Positions 1 to 9,777 of a DNA stretch of 21,541 nt are shown in pieces. Both the position numbers and the translations under genes were made by a program. The DNA lies in NCBI GenBank assembly GCA_009801015.1, contig VHZZ01019758.1:5374-26914 (forward strand), given 5' to 3'. Within the stretch, counting starts at the first letter, position 1. Each line of letters opens with the position of its first letter. A model generated the notes under the pieces. It was not told the DNA's origin. It did no database searches and saw only the letters and a program-made list of their open reading frames with translations. Origin of the DNA: Silene noctiflora (Eukaryota; Streptophyta; Magnoliopsida; Caryophyllales; Caryophyllaceae).

Positions 1-395
1 AAATGCCTTGTGTGTGGAATAAACTTAGAATCCAATGTTGTATTTCTACATTAGTTGCTTGGACTTCTTTTATGGGCTATACTTCTCATTTGTTTACATT
101 TTTCTTTGCTTGATTAATTGGACCATTTCTTTAGCATTTGATCATTTCTTTCTTGACTTGAGCTTGCATGGCCATGCATGATCCAATCCAATTTCCACTT
201 AGCTTTATGATCTCGATATTTGCTCTTTTTGTTGGTAATTAGCTAATAAAAGCTACATTTCCTACAAAACACTTTAAACGCATGCAAAACATCTAGAACA
301 CGAGATTAGCTCAAATAAATACTAATAATAGTGCAAATAGATAGTAAAAACGAGCTAAAACAAGGGGTAAAATCGTATATAAAATAGACTTATCA
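1..395 (-). repeat. Possible partial LTR of an unidentified retroelement (minus strand)
   Basis: Read on the minus strand, this stretch would begin at 395 with TGATAAGTCTATTTTATA, a TG start and AT-rich beginning typical of some plant Ty3/gypsy LTRs. The sequence just outside it (about 396-410) is moderately purine-rich on the minus strand, as a polypurine tract would be. No partner LTR and no coding region are visible, and the other end lies outside the window. This is inference from sequence style only; it could equally be ordinary intergenic DNA. Confidence 0.25.
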
Positions 396-1305
396 CTTTC
401 ACCACTCATATTGATAGAATGCTTGGATCTCACCCCTATTGCTGAATAGAACCCAACGACATCACGTTAAACCAGACACTAGCATATCAAGTAAAGTTTC
501 AAATCCTTTGGGATAACGTTTCCTAATTTGACATGGTAAGGTTCGAGTCTAAACTTGGCAAGAGGCATAATGGTGACTCACTTAACATACACAAAAAAAA
601 GATACAGCACCTTTCAAACATAGACTCAAATACTACCGAAAATGACATGTACAAAGTGGACGGGAACAAAAAAGATAAGACTCAATCCTCTCGGTAGGCT
701 GATAATCGTATAATACAGTCCTAGTCTCAACCTGTAACTGTAGACACCTCAAATTTGTCTACTAGCCTTACAGGTACCCGATGATGAGGCTAATATCCAG
801 TGACTAAATGGAAATTGACAATGTTATAATTAAATGCTCTCTACGCTTATTTTATGAGAAACTACATAAAATGGTCCAAAACCACTCTCAGACTAATTTC
901 TCACCCGCTCTATTTCATTACCATATTTCATGCCAATTAAAAATTCTCTCAAAAATACATTATAAGATTAAAATAGCGTTTGATATAAAAACTTTTGTCA
1001 ATTTAAGTTGGTTAATTTAACAGCTCTATTCCAAAACTCGTGTTACGTACAAGCAAAAAAATAAGCCCACTTTAGGCTAATATCTTTCATGGATCAAGGG
1101 TATTGTGATTCTCAATGAATTGCAGGAGATCGACAACGACGAAGTCAAACCAAAATGCATGGTAACTTCTGTAAAAAGAAAAGGATTAAGCAATTAATTT
1201 CTTTATCCTTACGGCTAGATATTTCAAAGGATAGAAATATCAAATATATTGTCCATTAGGAGACAGAGCGGTAATGCGAGAGAAAGACATACTCTATTAT
1301 TAGTA
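396..1305. other. AT-rich flanking DNA without a recognisable gene
   Basis: The only open frame above 60 codons (808-1020, plus) has the composition of translated AT-rich non-coding DNA and no recognisable motif. A TGTAGACACCTC string at 739-750 resembles the first bases of some plant LTRs, and the DNA up to 1305 could be an LTR interrupted by element A. A partner sequence is not visible, so this stays unassigned. It is the left flank of element A's insertion site; the original locus continues at 9778. Confidence 0.5.
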
Positions 1306-1310
1306 TTTGC
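1306..1310. repeat. Target site duplication of element A, left copy (TTTGC)
   Basis: TTTGC lies immediately before the TG of the left LTR and is repeated exactly at 9773-9777, immediately after the CA of the right LTR. Five base pairs is the usual staggered-cut length for Ty3/gypsy integrases. The match fixes both outer ends of element A and shows they come from one integration event. Confidence 0.9.
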
Positions 1311-2189
1311 TGTAACACCCCATCTACCAAAGTGTCTTACCAAGACCTACCTTACCACACGAGAGTGTTACCATTTGGGTTGCCCAAGGTAATAGATATC
1401 AAATAGACAATAAAGAAACATTTATAGAAGCAACGTAAAGTTTAAAGCGTTATATGATTCAAAACTGAGTACAATACAACTATAAAAGTCAAAACTACAA
1501 ATGTCTAATAAAACCAGCGGAAGCTAAACAAAACTGCTAGACTCGGCGTTGTCCCATCCTGATCACCATCCCCCAATGGATCACAACAGTTTTGGAAAAT
1601 AACAAGGGCCAGCCAACATACAATGAATCATAAGGCAAACAGATAGAACAATCAATCCAATAGTTCCGAACAGACAACCATCTCCAACTCCATGTACTAG
1701 TGTCTGAACCGCAGCCCGCACATGACCACACACCGCAGTGAGTAGCCCTACCAGGTTACCCATCACAACAGTTAACCCTCCCCACCCTGTGGTAGATAGC
1801 AGCCATGCCAACTATAGCCCCGCTCATCGCAACGAGCTCACCCAGATCATTAATGAGCACATCCCCCTTGCGACGAGAGCTACAAGGGGCGAATATGGGG
1901 GTGAAGACCATCTCCCGACAATGGCTCCAAAATCAACATTACCAATACCAATAATATCACAAACAATCCACATCATGATAATCATACATCATGACCTCAG
2001 CTTATAATCAATCATACGGAGAACTGAGTAGGGAAAACCTACTTGACTAGCAAATCTAATCAAAGCACCGAAGGTGAGCTACAACTGCTCCTCTACGAAA
2101 TCCTCACCTAACAATGACAATTAAACAATATTAATCACAAACCATCAATAATCACCCCTTAATCCCCAAATCAACCCAAATTAAAGGTG

Positions 2190-2194
2190 CTTAT
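2190..2194. repeat. Target site duplication of the nested solo LTR (CTTAT), left copy
   Basis: CTTAT here is repeated at 3436-3440. Removing 2195-3435 and one copy restores continuity with the corresponding region of element A's other LTR (about 9352-9390), which independently supports the insertion boundaries. Confidence 0.75.
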
Positions 2195-3435
2195 TTTTGG
2201 AGTAGTGTTCTCTTCAATAGTGTGTCTACATAATAAATCTCGTAAAAGGAATTTTAGGGATTATTTAATTATTTGTCAGTTGATCAACGTAAATCGGTAA
2301 TGCTCAGCTGACTAGAGTTTGAAATGGGGGTGATCAGTTGATCCCTTACGGTCACACCTAAAGGATGGTACCCAAATAGGAAACTAATTATTTGTATGAG
2401 ATACGATATATAATTATTATTTTGTATAAGTTGACTTTATTAAGTCAAGTGAATTTATTTATTTATGACAAGTTGCGAACTCGGGCCAAAGAGATTTATT
2501 ATTCAATTATTTGATAATTGATTAATAAATAAATAATAATTTAGTAATTAATAGTTAATTATTTAAATTATTACGATATGTGTGTATGTTTTGAGGCGGA
2601 GGTAATTAGTTAATAATATTTACAAGAGGTTTTAAAAATTAACTAATTAATAATTATAAGACATATTTTATATTGATAAAATGGTAAAATGTCAGTTAAT
2701 AGTTAAGTGTACATTATTTGTTAATTTATGTTATTTAAGTGTTAAATAATTAAATTAATGTTCAATTATATAAGATAATTAAATATAATCTTATAAGCAT
2801 TTGTGGGACAAATGTCGGAAATCGAAATGGACTCGATAATTCATTAGTGGAACGATTTTTATGGGCTAAGACACTTGTTGCATTAACCAAGTGTTAGGCC
2901 ATATACCACTAAGTTGATGAGTTCATTTCTTTACATTTCAAGAGGCCTATAAATGCACTACTTTTACACATTGCATTTGGCCGGTCCACATAAGGAGAAA
3001 AGCAACCTTGTCTTCTTCATTTTTACATCAAAATCTTGATCAAATAGTTGATCAAACCTCATCAAAATAAATCACAAATTATATTATACTTCAATAATAT
3101 TATTAGTGTAATAATACTATTTCTATTATACAAAACCTTCTACAAGTTATCTAGTTAGTAATTGTAGGAGTATTTGGGTATATCTTGGGTGCATTCCTAA
3201 GAAGGTACTCTAAGTTGAGTACTAGGAGGGTCATTCCATTACATAGCTCAAGAAAAACATCAAGGAAGGTGTCCTTGAGTTGTGCCCAAAATTTCCTAAA
3301 GCAATGTAAGGAAATTCAATTTTATTTCATCTTTAAATGTTTTTATTTGCATGCATGTGTATTAAGACTTAAAAATTAAATTAACAAGTAATTTATATGT
3401 CATTAGAAGTGTCTAATGAGAGTCTTAAACTAACA
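2195..3435 (+). mobile_element. Solo LTR nested in element A's 3' LTR (probably Copia type)
   Basis: This 1241-bp block is absent from element A's 5' LTR and is flanked by CTTAT on both sides. It ends in ...CTAACA, a normal LTR CA end. It begins TTTTGGAG, where TG would be expected, so the first dinucleotide seems mutated. The layout fits an LTR read on the plus strand: a very AT-rich U3, a TATA box (TATAAAT, 2948-2954), then a C/T- and A-rich transcribed start and U5. There is no coding sequence and no second LTR, so it is most simply the product of recombination between two LTRs of one element. The Copia assignment is from sequence style only. The open frame at 3185-3379 is not convincing as a gene. 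Confidence 0.7.
2948..2954 (+). promoter_or_regulatory. Candidate TATA box of the solo LTR
   Basis: TATAAAT lies in an otherwise GC-richer local context, about 480 bp before the LTR's 3' end, where U3 would pass into R. It is the best candidate pol II core promoter inside this LTR. There is no direct evidence of transcription. Confidence 0.4.
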
Positions 3436-3687
3436 CTTATCTTATAACAACAAACCAATAAAGCATAAAGAATACTTACTACTGTGATAGACACGGAGAA
3501 CAAGATGTAAAACTCCCACTTGATCACCCTTGGCCTTAGAAATGATAAAATTGACTAGAGAACATAGTTAGGTAGTTTAGGTTTTGTAAGAAATGATTTT
3601 AAAAATGATTAGAAACTGCTTAACACGTCTTTTATACTACTCTAATAATTTTAATCAAAACCGCTGAAATAACCCGTCAGACCGGGC

Positions 3688-3791
3688 ACTCGGTCGAGTA
3701 CTCGCTACTCGACCGAGTGGCTCCTAGGCAGAAGCCTGGAGAAACACCCCAACAGAACGTACTCGGTCGAGTACCACCTACTCGACTGAGT
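3688..3791. repeat. Palindromic ACTCG-NN-CGAGT cluster in A's 3' LTR (4 units)
   Basis: Four near-palindromic 12-mers occur in about 100 bp (for example ACTCGGTCGAGT and ACTCGACCGAGT), starting about 30 bp inside the LTR's U3 end. The two central bases vary while the arms stay conserved. The sister LTR (9619-9742) has one more unit. Confidence 0.85.
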
Positions 3792-3821
3792 TCCCGACAT
3801 ATATAACTTCGTAGTATTTTA

Positions 3822-3838
3822 GTCTTCCCACCTTAAAA
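3822..3838 (-). promoter_or_regulatory. Polypurine tract of element A
   Basis: On the minus strand, CTTTTAAGGTGGGAAGAC directly precedes the 3' LTR. This is the position and composition of the plus-strand primer of Ty3/gypsy elements. Just upstream, GACGAAGTTCG is shared with element C at 20909-20919. Confidence 0.75.
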
Positions 3839-3992
3839 GCGAACTTCGTCCTTGAAGTTCACACTCACATCTGCATAAGATAACACAACTCGAAACAACA
3901 CCAACTAAACCAACACATGAATCCAAAACATGAACAAGTAACCCAAAACATGACCAAAATTAACATTAAAACATCCCAAAAACAGATGTGAT

Positions 3993-4014
3993 CATCTCCT
4001 ACCCCCCTTAAAAG
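3993..4014 (-). other. Second polypurine-like tract downstream of A's pol
   Basis: The minus strand reads TTTTAAGGGGGGTAGGAGA just after the pol stop and about 180 bp before the LTR. Element C has the same feature at 20737-20753. The tract is closer to a textbook polypurine tract than the one beside the LTR. Its role is unknown; see findings. Confidence 0.5.
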
Positions 4015-4021
4015 AAAGAGG

Positions 4022-5345
4022 CTACGAACCCGTAACCAAACACACCTGAGCAAAGAGATGTGGATAACGCTCCTTCATTGCTTCTTCCGGTTCCCACATA
4101 GCTTCTTCAACGTTATGGTCAGACCATAACACTTTAAGCAAAGAGGTCTCCCCAGTGTTTGTCTTTCGCACTTTACGATCTAAAATCTCCGATCCTTTGG
4201 CATCTCCACATACGTAAGTGCTTCATCCAGTTCAATGTGCTCCACCTCTAACACATGAGATGGGTCACTCACATACTTCCGGAGTTGCGATACATGAAAC
4301 ACATTATGTACTAGATCAAGAGCTGGTGGCAAAGCTAGGTAATAAGCCACTTCACCTACCCGATCCAAAATCTCATAATGTCATATGAACTTCTGGCTCA
4401 ATTTCCCTCGCTTGCCAAACCTTATGACTCCACTCATAGGTGGCACTTTCAAAAGGACCTTGCCACCCACCAGGAATTCAATGTCCCTGCAATGTAAATC
4501 CGCATAGCTCTTTTACCCATCTTGGGACGCATTCATATTTTGTCGAATCAAATGCACTTATTCAACTATATCTTATACCATTTCTAGTCCCAAAACCACA
4601 GCTTTAGCGCTATCATCCTCAAATGGTGTTATCCCAATACTAGTGTGATAGCTGTTATTATAAGAAAATTCGATCAAATCCATACGATCTTCCCAGCTAC
4701 CACCGAATTCTATCACACAAGCCCCTCACATATACTTAAAGGTCTTAATATTCCTCTCAGTTTACCCATCCGTCACAGGGTGAAATGTTGTGCTCATCTT
4801 TAAAGTAGTCCACATGAGTTCCTACAACTCTTGCCAAAATCGAGAAATAAACCTTACATCGCGATCTGACATTTGGTACCCCATGTAGTCGTACCACATC
4901 CTTCCTATACCCATTAGCCAATTTAATCTTACTCCAAGTATCTTTCATTTGAATAAAATGAGTTGACTTCGTCAAACGATTGACAATCATCCATATCATG
5001 TTATTACCTTGTTGAGTCTTCGTAACCCCACAATAAAGTCCATGGATATCGACTCCCATTTCCACTCAGGTACCTCAAGTGACTGAATCTTACCTTGGAG
5101 TCTCTGATGCTCTCCCTTGTTTCTCTAGCAAGTCAAACATCTAGACACAAACTCAACTACCTCTCTCTTCATCCCAAGCCACCAAAAAGTCTTCTTTAGA
5201 TCCTTATATAACTTGTCACCTCCCAGATGCACTTAATAACGTGTGCAATGAGCCTCAATTATAATATGTTTCTTCAACTCAACATCATCTGGCATACACC
5301 ACCTCCCATCAAACCGAACACTCAAATCTGCATGTATAGAAAACC
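4022..5345 (-). pseudogene. Element A integrase with chromodomain-like C-terminus (broken)
   Basis: This is the retroelement integrase, which in a live element joins cDNA to nuclear DNA; the chromodomain-like tail would direct it to chromatin. Reading from 5345 downward, the zinc-binding region is visible near 5250-5100 (CLTC retained), followed by a TAG where Gln is usual. The catalytic core lies at 5065-4757. It contains QQGNNMIW and LTKSTHF, then a frameshift just after HGVPN. In the DGxTER motif a TAA sits in the Gln position, while the catalytic Glu codon next to it survives. FHVSQLRKYVSD (about 4300-4260) and the chromodomain-like end are readable, with the tail ending MKERYPHLFAQ and a stop at 4022-4024. 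At least one more frame change lies near 4195. Non-functional. Confidence 0.85.
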
Positions 5346-5940
5346 TCTAAGTAATACCCTTTTCCACCCCTTCTTTCCATTCTTGAATCTTAGAATCAAG
5401 CTCTTGCTTCCTCCTAATGTCATCATACAGTTCGGGCTCAATAGTTAAATCTCCATAGGTGTCTCCTTTGCGAATCATATGAATCCCCATCTTTGTCATC
5501 TTATCTTTTAGCTTCATCAAAGACATGGCAGTGCACAAAGAATACACACTCTTCCTATTCAAATCATCAACAACCACATTAGCTTTCCTTTCATGGTAGA
5601 TAATTTCCATATAATAGTCACCAATGAGCTCCATCCATCTTCTCTGACGCATATTCAGCTCCTTTTGAGTGTAGATGTAATTCAAGCTCTTATGATCTGG
5701 GAACACTTTAAAGGTAGCCCCATATAAGTAATGTCTCCAGATCTTTAGAGCAAACATAATTGCACACAACTCTAGGCCGTGAGTAGGATAGTTATCTTCA
5801 TAGGACTTCAAATTTCCTCGAAACATAGGCAATCACCTTCCCCTTCTGCATCAATACCCACCCCAAAACATTCTTCGAGGCATCAATATAAACCTCGAAG
5901 TCTTCATTTCCCTATGGCAAATGTAGGACAGGAGATGTGG
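5346..5940 (-). pseudogene. Element A RNase H and connector (broken)
   Basis: In a live element this domain degrades the RNA strand during reverse transcription. The motifs appear in order: YIDASKN near 5890, LEL near 5770, then PDHKSLNYIYTQKELNMRQ at about 5710-5640 and KANVVVD near 5580. The Asp/Glu/Asp residues expected for metal binding are present. A frame break near 5830 separates the first strand from the rest. The 161-residue open frame 5832-5347 covers most of the domain and the start of the integrase connector. Part of a larger gag-pol frame, not a separate gene. Confidence 0.85.
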
Positions 5941-6762
5941 TAAAACATTACTTTAATGTTTGGAACACCGTTTCATAACTCACATCCCAGTGAAATCTAT
6001 TCTACTACCTCATTCATGTCGCATAGGCCGAGTAATATTTGATAAATCCTTTACAAAACGTCTGTTGTACCCGGCTAGACCCAAGAAACTTCGAATTTCG
6101 GCCACATTCTTCGGTGCTTCTCAGTTTGACACAACTTCAATCTTACTCGGATCCACGACTACACCATCTTTAGAGATCACGTGACCCAGAAAGGCCACTT
6201 TCTCCGACCAGAACTCACACATAGATAACTTAGCATATAGCTTATTGTCTCGCAAGGTTTTCAAGACTAGCCTCAAATGCTCCTCATGCTCTTCCCTAGT
6301 CTTGGAATATACCAAGATATTGTCGATGACGACTACTACGAATCTATCCAAGAACGGACTGAAAACCTGGTTCATGAGATCCATATACACTGCTGGCGCA
6401 TTGGTCAACTCAAAAGGCATCACCACATTCTTTTAGTGACCATATCTCGACCGGAATATTGTCTTAGGAATATCATCAGCCCTACTCCCCAACTTATGGT
6501 ACCCTAATCTTAATTCAATCGTGGAGAACACCCCGACACAACTCAACTGGTCAGAAAGATCATCAATCCCAGGCAAAGGATATATTTTCCTCACAGTAAC
6601 ATGGTTCAGCTCCCTATAGTCAATGTACAACCGCATGCTTCCCTCTTCCTTCTTCACAAACAACACTGGTGCGCCCCACGGTGATACACTCGGTCTGATA
6701 TTACCCTTATCTAACAACTCATTCAGATGCTTCTTCAAATATTCCAGCTCCTTTGGGCCCAT
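5941..6762 (-). pseudogene. Element A reverse transcriptase (broken, catalytic residues lost)
   Basis: Fingers and palm motifs are clear: [13 protein letters not shown], then [13 protein letters not shown], then the motif A region near 6530. There the invariant Asp of the KID-type motif is replaced by Glu (IELRLGYH). The active-site motif C reads VIDN, with Asn (codon 6319-6321) instead of the second Asp of the DD pair. A TAA at 6433-6435 follows YGH, and a TGA near 6120 replaces a Trp codon after [23 protein letters not shown] matches the thumb/connection region. Even without the stops this enzyme should be inactive. Confidence 0.88.
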
Positions 6763-7443
6763 ATGGCAAGGGGCCTTAGATATAGGTCTAGTTCCCAGTT
6801 TAAGCCGTCGATATCGCTCTTACGACGTAATCCTGGTATTTTATCCAGAAAGACATCCTCAAACTCGCCCACCAGTGGTATATCTGCTGTTGTAGGCTCC
6901 TCCACCCGCATATATCTCACATGACATAGGATCATAGGACACCCCTTCATCAGGTATGACTTTAAAGTCATTGCTACGATCAGCTTAACTTTGGGTATCA
7001 CCAAAAACCCTCTATAAGACACCTTAAATCCCTTTGGTCTCCTCAAGGACATCTTTTTCTGATGAGATTCACTACTAGGCTTATACTTACCCAACCAATC
7101 CATCCCGACTATGATCTGAAACCCATCCAAAGGAAACGCAAGTAAGTCAACTGGAAAGACCACTTGACCAACTACCATAGACACCCCTTTATACAGTTTA
7201 CAACATGATACAGACTCCCCTGACGGCATAAGCACATCCTTTAAAGACTCAAACTCCCCTAAACCCATAGTTAAAACATGACTCTAAGACAAGAAAGAAT
7301 GGGTTTTCCCCTGAATTAAACACTATAAAATTCTGTTTTGTATTAATCAGAAATGTACCACTGACAACTTGAGCATCATCCTCTGTTGTTTGCCTTTCCA
7401 TCATGAACAACTTCCCACTATTCCTTTGGACTCCTCTTTGCAC
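6763..7443 (-). pseudogene. Element A aspartic protease (broken, catalytic Asp lost)
   Basis: The protease would process the Gag-Pol polyprotein. The active-site triplet, normally Asp-Ser/Thr-Gly, reads Asn-Ser-Gly (VFNSGENPFF, Asn codon 7315-7317), so the catalytic Asp is missing. Downstream GQVVFPVDLLAFPLDGFQIIVGMDWLGKY is the typical stretch between protease and RT in this clade. A frameshift occurs near 7260, where the frames 7443-7249 and 7268-6735 overlap. Same order and clear similarity to element C 17303-17932. Confidence 0.85.
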
Positions 7444-8561
7444 CGTACTAGCCGATGATGTAGACTTTGCTGCCGAGTTCTGATTCCCGTTGTTATTATG
7501 GCACTGATAGGACCCACCATTACGGTTTTAGCCACCGGTTGTTGTTATACTGGACATCCTGACTGTTCCACGACCAAGATGGTCAACTGTCAGCCATACT
7601 CTACATCGGTACCTGGGAGAAGTTTCCTTGGAATAACCATTGGAAACCTTCTCCCCCTACGCTCTCGCACTCAAATCTTTTGTGGCCAGTTCCACCATAA
7701 TTGAAGCATGTTATCCCAGATGTATCACTAGTACTCCATTCACCTCTTCCGCCATACCGTGAACCTCCACTGAAGCACGCCCTTCTAAAGTACGGTCAAG
7801 CTTGATTGTAGCAACCCCGTTTGAAGCCCGAATGACTCCCACTATCATTATCCGCTTTCCGTTTCTCTCCCCCTATCTCCTTAGCTTCCTTGAACATATT
7901 AGCCAACCGCACTGTATGCCCTTCTCTCTCGTACACGTCCTTTAGATCAGTAAGTACCCCAGTTGGCAATATCTCCATGATTCGATAGGTGAAGCCCTTC
8001 TTGAAGCGGAGAGCAAGAGCCTGTTGGCTCCTCTCCATATCCTCGGCATAGTGCGCAAGCTCATTAAACATGAAATAGTATTCCAGCACAGTCATGCTAT
8101 CCGTCATGACAAACGAATCAAATTCGACCCTCATCTAGCTCCGGAGATGTTCAGGGACACACATATTCCTCATAGAAACCCTAATCTCTCTCCAAGAAAT
8201 CGTCGCCTCTCCCTAGTTCTTATAGTATTCTCTCGCACCTGCCTTCTCCCGGCACCACCACCCTCACAACAACCCTAATCTCTCTCCAAGAAATCGTCGG
8301 GACAGTTTACGACCTCAAAAATACTTTCCTTCTCTCTAAGACAATTATATAGCAAGTTGGGCACGTCGGTGCCCTCATAAGTGGTGAGGTGACGACGACA
8401 GATAGCGGTGCTTATCGTGGATGCATCCACGACTACCTCTCGGTCTTTCCAACATTCTTTAGAGCCTCAATAAGCGCCTCGTTTTACTCTATCATCCTCG
8501 CAATCTCCTCAATCATCATATTTGCGGCCAAAGCCATAACTGCGGATCTCTTAGGCGGCAT
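7444..8561 (-). pseudogene. Element A gag with CCHC knuckle (broken)
   Basis: Gag would form the cytoplasmic particle that packages element RNA. The start ATG is at 8561, reading MPPKRSAVMALAANMMIEE. It was chosen because element C has the matching ATG at 16176 and both are preceded by the same conserved block. A TAA follows after 25 codons. The capsid-like part continues in the frame 8134-7796 (MRVEFDSF...MTVLEYYFMFNELA). The zinc knuckle at 7708-7667 has the order C, H, C but Tyr in place of the second Cys (codon 7697-7699), so zinc binding should fail. A short repeat at 8271-8294 and 8163-8195 (ctaatctctctccaagaaatcg) suggests a small internal duplication near the middle. Confidence 0.82.
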
Positions 8562-8580
8562 CGTAAGTTTCAATACGTAA

Positions 8581-8609
8581 AACAAACGTAAGAACATAGC
8601 CTACGACTC
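8581..8609 (-). other. Conserved block upstream of gag (element A copy)
   Basis: On the minus strand this contains GTCGTAGGCTATG, then a C/TCTTACGT string, about 20 bp upstream of the gag ATG. Element C has the same block at 16129-16155. Survival in two otherwise diverged leaders suggests an old functional signal (packaging, translation) or simply common descent. Confidence 0.6.
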
Positions 8610-8638
8610 AAAACGAAAAGGTGACTTGTCCAAGTAGT

Positions 8639-8924
8639 ACTCGGTCGAGTACCCTGAGACACTCGGTCCAGTACATGCCACTACGTTGAGTTCTCTAGCT
8701 TCTCGGCCCAGCCGAGTGCCCTCACACCAAAAGCTGATCCAGAAATCAGATAAGTCGTACTCGGTAGAGTAACTGACGCACTCGATCGAGTACGTCGCAC
8801 TCGGTCAAGCCCCCTCCATACTCGGTAGAGTTACCACAAACTAGTAGCTACTGCCAAAAACCACACATACCCTCACTCGGTCCAGTGGTGAATACTCGGT
8901 CGAGTTCCCCACACTCGATCGAAT
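8639..8924. repeat. Palindromic ACTCG-NN-CGAGT cluster in A's leader (about 10 units)
   Basis: About ten full or degenerate copies lie in 286 bp, including the perfect palindrome ACTCGATCGAGT and variants such as ACTCGGTAGAGT and ACTCGGTCCAGT. The sequences between copies are unrelated to each other. Element C has a corresponding cluster at the same distance from gag. Confidence 0.85.
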
Positions 8925-8958
8925 CATGCCAAGAAGATTCCCACATATAACCCAACTT

Positions 8959-8961
<3 letters not shown>

Positions 8962-9000
<39 letters not shown>
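8962..9000. repeat. (AT)n microsatellite
   Basis: An uninterrupted 39-bp AT dinucleotide run lies inside element A's leader. The length is expected to be polymorphic. Confidence 0.97.
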
Positions 9001-9001
<1 letters not shown>

Positions 9002-9323
9002 GCAACCTGTATTACATGTTTTTATGCTCAAGTATATTTATAAAAAAAATAAACACGTTCAATTTCATATAACCATGCCACATTCACACATATTATAAGA
9101 CTTCATCCAATTCCACATAATTCACTCAATGATATTCCACCCATCACATGATCACACATTCCACGATAAGTACGTAAGATGTCACACATATGAAAGCAAT
9201 CCCCATAACACTCCTCCGTAGTGACCAGCTCAAAGTTGTAAGGGCCATAATACGGTCTTAGGACGTCTCCCAAACCTTTACGGTAGCTCTAAAAAAATGC
9301 TACCCAGGTTCATTTTATTTAGA

Positions 9324-9772
9324 CACCCCTTAATCCCCAAGTCAACCCAATTTAAGGTTTGCTTAACTTATAAAAAAAAATTAATAAAGCATAAAGAATA
9401 CTGACTACTGCGATAGACACGGAAAACAAGATGAGAAACTTCCACATGATCACCCTTGGCCTGGAAATGATGTAGATGATAAGAGAACGTAGTTACGCAG
9501 TTTAGGTTTTGGGAGAAATAATTTTAAAAATAATTACAAATTGCTTAAAACGTCTTTTATACTTCTCTTATCATTTTAATCAAAACCGCGGAAATAACCC
9601 ATCAGACCGGGCACTCATACTCGACTGAGTACCCGCTGCTCGACCGAGTACTTACACAACTCGGCCAAGTGATCCTAGGTAGAAGCCTGGCCAAACACCC
9701 CAACAGAACGTACTCGATCGAGTACCGCCTACTCGACCAAGTTCCCAACATACAGAACTTAGTAGTGTTACA
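9324..9772 (-). repeat. 5' LTR of element A (inner half missing)
   Basis: It aligns along its length with 3441-3821 and 2153-2189 of the 3' LTR. Shared landmarks are the polyA/T stretch, atagacacgg, CCGCGGAAATAACCC-type sequence, and AACACCCCAACAGAACGTACTCG. The outer end is ...GTAGTGTTACA at 9772, beside the target duplication. Homology with the other LTR stops abruptly at 9324 (CACCCCTTAATCCCC). Confidence 0.85.
9619..9742. repeat. Palindromic ACTCG-NN-CGAGT cluster in A's 5' LTR (5 units)
   Basis: There are five units, against four in the sister LTR. The extra unit (ACTCGGCCAAGT region near 9658) lies where the 3' LTR passes directly from one unit to the CTCCTAGG landmark. Confidence 0.8.
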
Positions 9773-9777
9773 TTTGC
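9773..9777. repeat. Target site duplication of element A, right copy (TTTGC)
   Basis: Exact copy of 1306-1310, directly after the CA end of the 5' LTR. Confidence 0.9.

Larger units (their letters stand above)
1311..3821 (-). repeat. 3' LTR of element A, interrupted by a solo LTR
   Basis: The left end is TGTAACACCCC at 1311. The right end at 3821 matches the outer end of the other LTR (gtagtatttta here, gtagtgttaca at 9762-9772), with the terminal bases mutated. Positions 2153-2189 plus 3441-3821 align with 9324-9772; they hold the promoter half and the palindromic repeats. The remaining part (1311-2152, the U5 side) has no counterpart in the 5' LTR. Without the nested insertion and its extra duplicated 5 bp the LTR is about 1265 bp. 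The small open frames at 1537-2007 are translations of LTR sequence, not genes. Confidence 0.88.
8562..9323 (-). other. Element A untranslated leader, with 5' LTR inner half and primer site missing
   Basis: This lies between gag and the surviving 5' LTR. It contains a block shared with element C just upstream of gag (8581-8609), a cluster of palindromic 12-mers (8639-8924), an AT microsatellite, and about 320 bp with no recognisable feature. No primer-binding site complementary to a tRNA end was found. The 3' LTR's U5 half has no counterpart here, so a deletion that joined mid-LTR to leader sequence is the simplest explanation. Confidence 0.65.
1311..9772 (-). mobile_element. Element A: full-span, inactive Ty3/gypsy chromovirus (Tekay/Del-like)
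   Basis: On the minus strand the order is 5' LTR (9772-9324), leader, gag, protease, reverse transcriptase, RNase H, integrase, chromodomain-like tail, polypurine tract, 3' LTR (3821-1311). The outer ends are TGTAACAC... and ...GGTGTTACA, flanked by the 5-bp duplication TTTGC. Total span is 8462 bp, including a 1241-bp younger solo LTR inside the 3' LTR. Every domain carries stops, frameshifts or catalytic-site changes, so the element is not autonomous. The inner half of the 5' LTR and the primer-binding site are missing. Clade assignment rests on domain order and motif style (RT around the GAPVLFVKK motif, FHVSQLRKY in integrase) and is less certain than the Ty3/gypsy assignment. Confidence 0.92.

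Noticed and set aside
808..1020. 70-codon open frame on the plus strand
   Set aside because: AT-driven amino-acid composition, no motif, no promoter or splice context; consistent with chance in non-coding DNA.
1537..2007. Overlapping open frames on both strands
   Set aside because: They lie inside the U5 part of element A's 3' LTR, whose borders are fixed by the target duplication.
2195..3435. DNA transposon (MITE-like) interpretation of the nested block
   Set aside because: Ends show only weak, gapped inverted similarity. The 5-bp duplication, CA end, TATA box and length fit a solo LTR better.
6245..6924. Plus-strand frames opposite the element A reverse transcriptase
   Set aside because: Antisense shadows of clearly recognisable RT and protease sequence on the minus strand.
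9285..9320. Possible tRNA primer-binding site near TGCTACCCAGGTTC
   Set aside because: It only loosely resembles tRNA-complementary sites, is on the wrong strand or position relative to a CA LTR end, and is interrupted by a poly-A run.
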